The notes under the pieces are model-generated. The model had not been told where the DNA came from and made no database searches. It saw only the letters and a list, made by a program, of their open reading frames with translations. Position numbers and translations under genes: made by a program. A stretch of 64,000 bases of DNA from Lumbricus rubellus (lineage: Eukaryota > Annelida > Clitellata > Crassiclitellata > Lumbricidae): contig OX243822.1 of the NCBI GenBank assembly GCA_945859605.1, positions 21,073,528 through 21,137,527 of the forward strand, in the 5' to 3' direction. Shown in pieces: positions 63,688 to 64,000 of this stretch. Numbering within the stretch: the stretch's first letter is position 1; every line of letters begins with the position of its first letter.

Positions 63688-64000
63688 CGTCATCAACGAA
63701 CCCAGAATTCCCATGATGCGTCTGGCGTCCGCCTGAACTGCAATCGACCGAGAATTAACTGGGCACCATTTTGGAGTATTTACTCATTGTGTACAGTGTT
63801 GTTGCCATTGATACATCTTGCTTTCGCTGTTACCTCACCAGAAGCTGGTCGAATGCCTGGCCCTTCTTTGCTATGGCAACAATGACACCAGTCTTTCCCC
63901 TTCCTCGTCCACTTGTAACTTTAATCTTTCCCCAATATTTATATAATCGTGCGTTCAACTTTTTCAAGCGTTTTCACCGATAAATCCTTATATAAAATTA
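63688..64000 (+). other. Probable 3'UTR of the Ser-rich gene
   Basis: AT-richer sequence after the stop codon. CGATAAATCC near 63980 is not a canonical AATAAA, so the polyadenylation site may lie beyond the window. Confidence 0.4.

Overview
This is a repeat-rich piece of an animal nuclear genome, most likely from a marine invertebrate. Genes are sparse, intron-split and carry GT-AG introns. The rest is microsatellites, minisatellites, tRNA-derived SINEs, LINE 3' fragments, mariner, Helitron and hAT copies. The palindrome TAGGCCTA is strikingly frequent, which I loosely associate with echinoderm or hemichordate DNA; this is an inference, not proof.

Host genes. (1) A receptor-expression-enhancing protein of the REEP1-4 type lies on the + strand at 18790-27057. 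Seven exons join in one frame (1176 nt, 391 aa) and its 3'UTR runs to about 27.9 kb. (2) A two-exon model at the right end (60293-60581 and 62975-63687, + strand, 333 aa) encodes an unrecognised Ser-rich, probably disordered protein. (3) A - strand exon at 38462-38791 encodes a signal peptide plus an acidic/basic propeptide-like segment and ends at a good splice donor.

Centrepiece. Positions 44530-53291 hold an 8.76-kb Polinton/Maverick (adintovirus-like) element. It has near-identical terminal inverted repeats of 537 and 521 bp and a perfect 6-bp target duplication (TATAAA). Ten compact genes lie on one strand: IAP-type RING protein, packaging ATPase, small basic hydrophobic-tailed protein, conserved unknown protein, DDE integrase, two tandem penton-like minor capsid proteins, a pX-like core/membrane peptide, the double-jelly-roll major capsid protein and an adenain-type protease. 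The chromodomain that normally ends the integrase is cut off by a single in-frame TAG. No protein-primed DNA polymerase B is present, which is unusual because that gene normally defines the group. The space before the right terminal repeat holds only a purine-rich minisatellite.

Repeat landscape. 0-18 kb: hAT-type MITEs with 8-bp target duplications, a DD37D mariner relic, LINE tails, foldbacks and a perfect 29-bp hairpin. 18-28 kb: the REEP gene, whose introns hold a SINE, LINE fragments, a second mariner relic and an 18-copy 20-bp minisatellite beside a splice donor. 28-44 kb: nested hAT elements (one about 3 kb), inverted SINE copies around a third mariner, a Helitron and TGA/CTG arrays. 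53-64 kb: very long simple repeats, a hAT MITE, and an intronic array of X-box-like palindromes alternating with TGACGTAA sites.

All calls come from reading the sequence; no database search was run.
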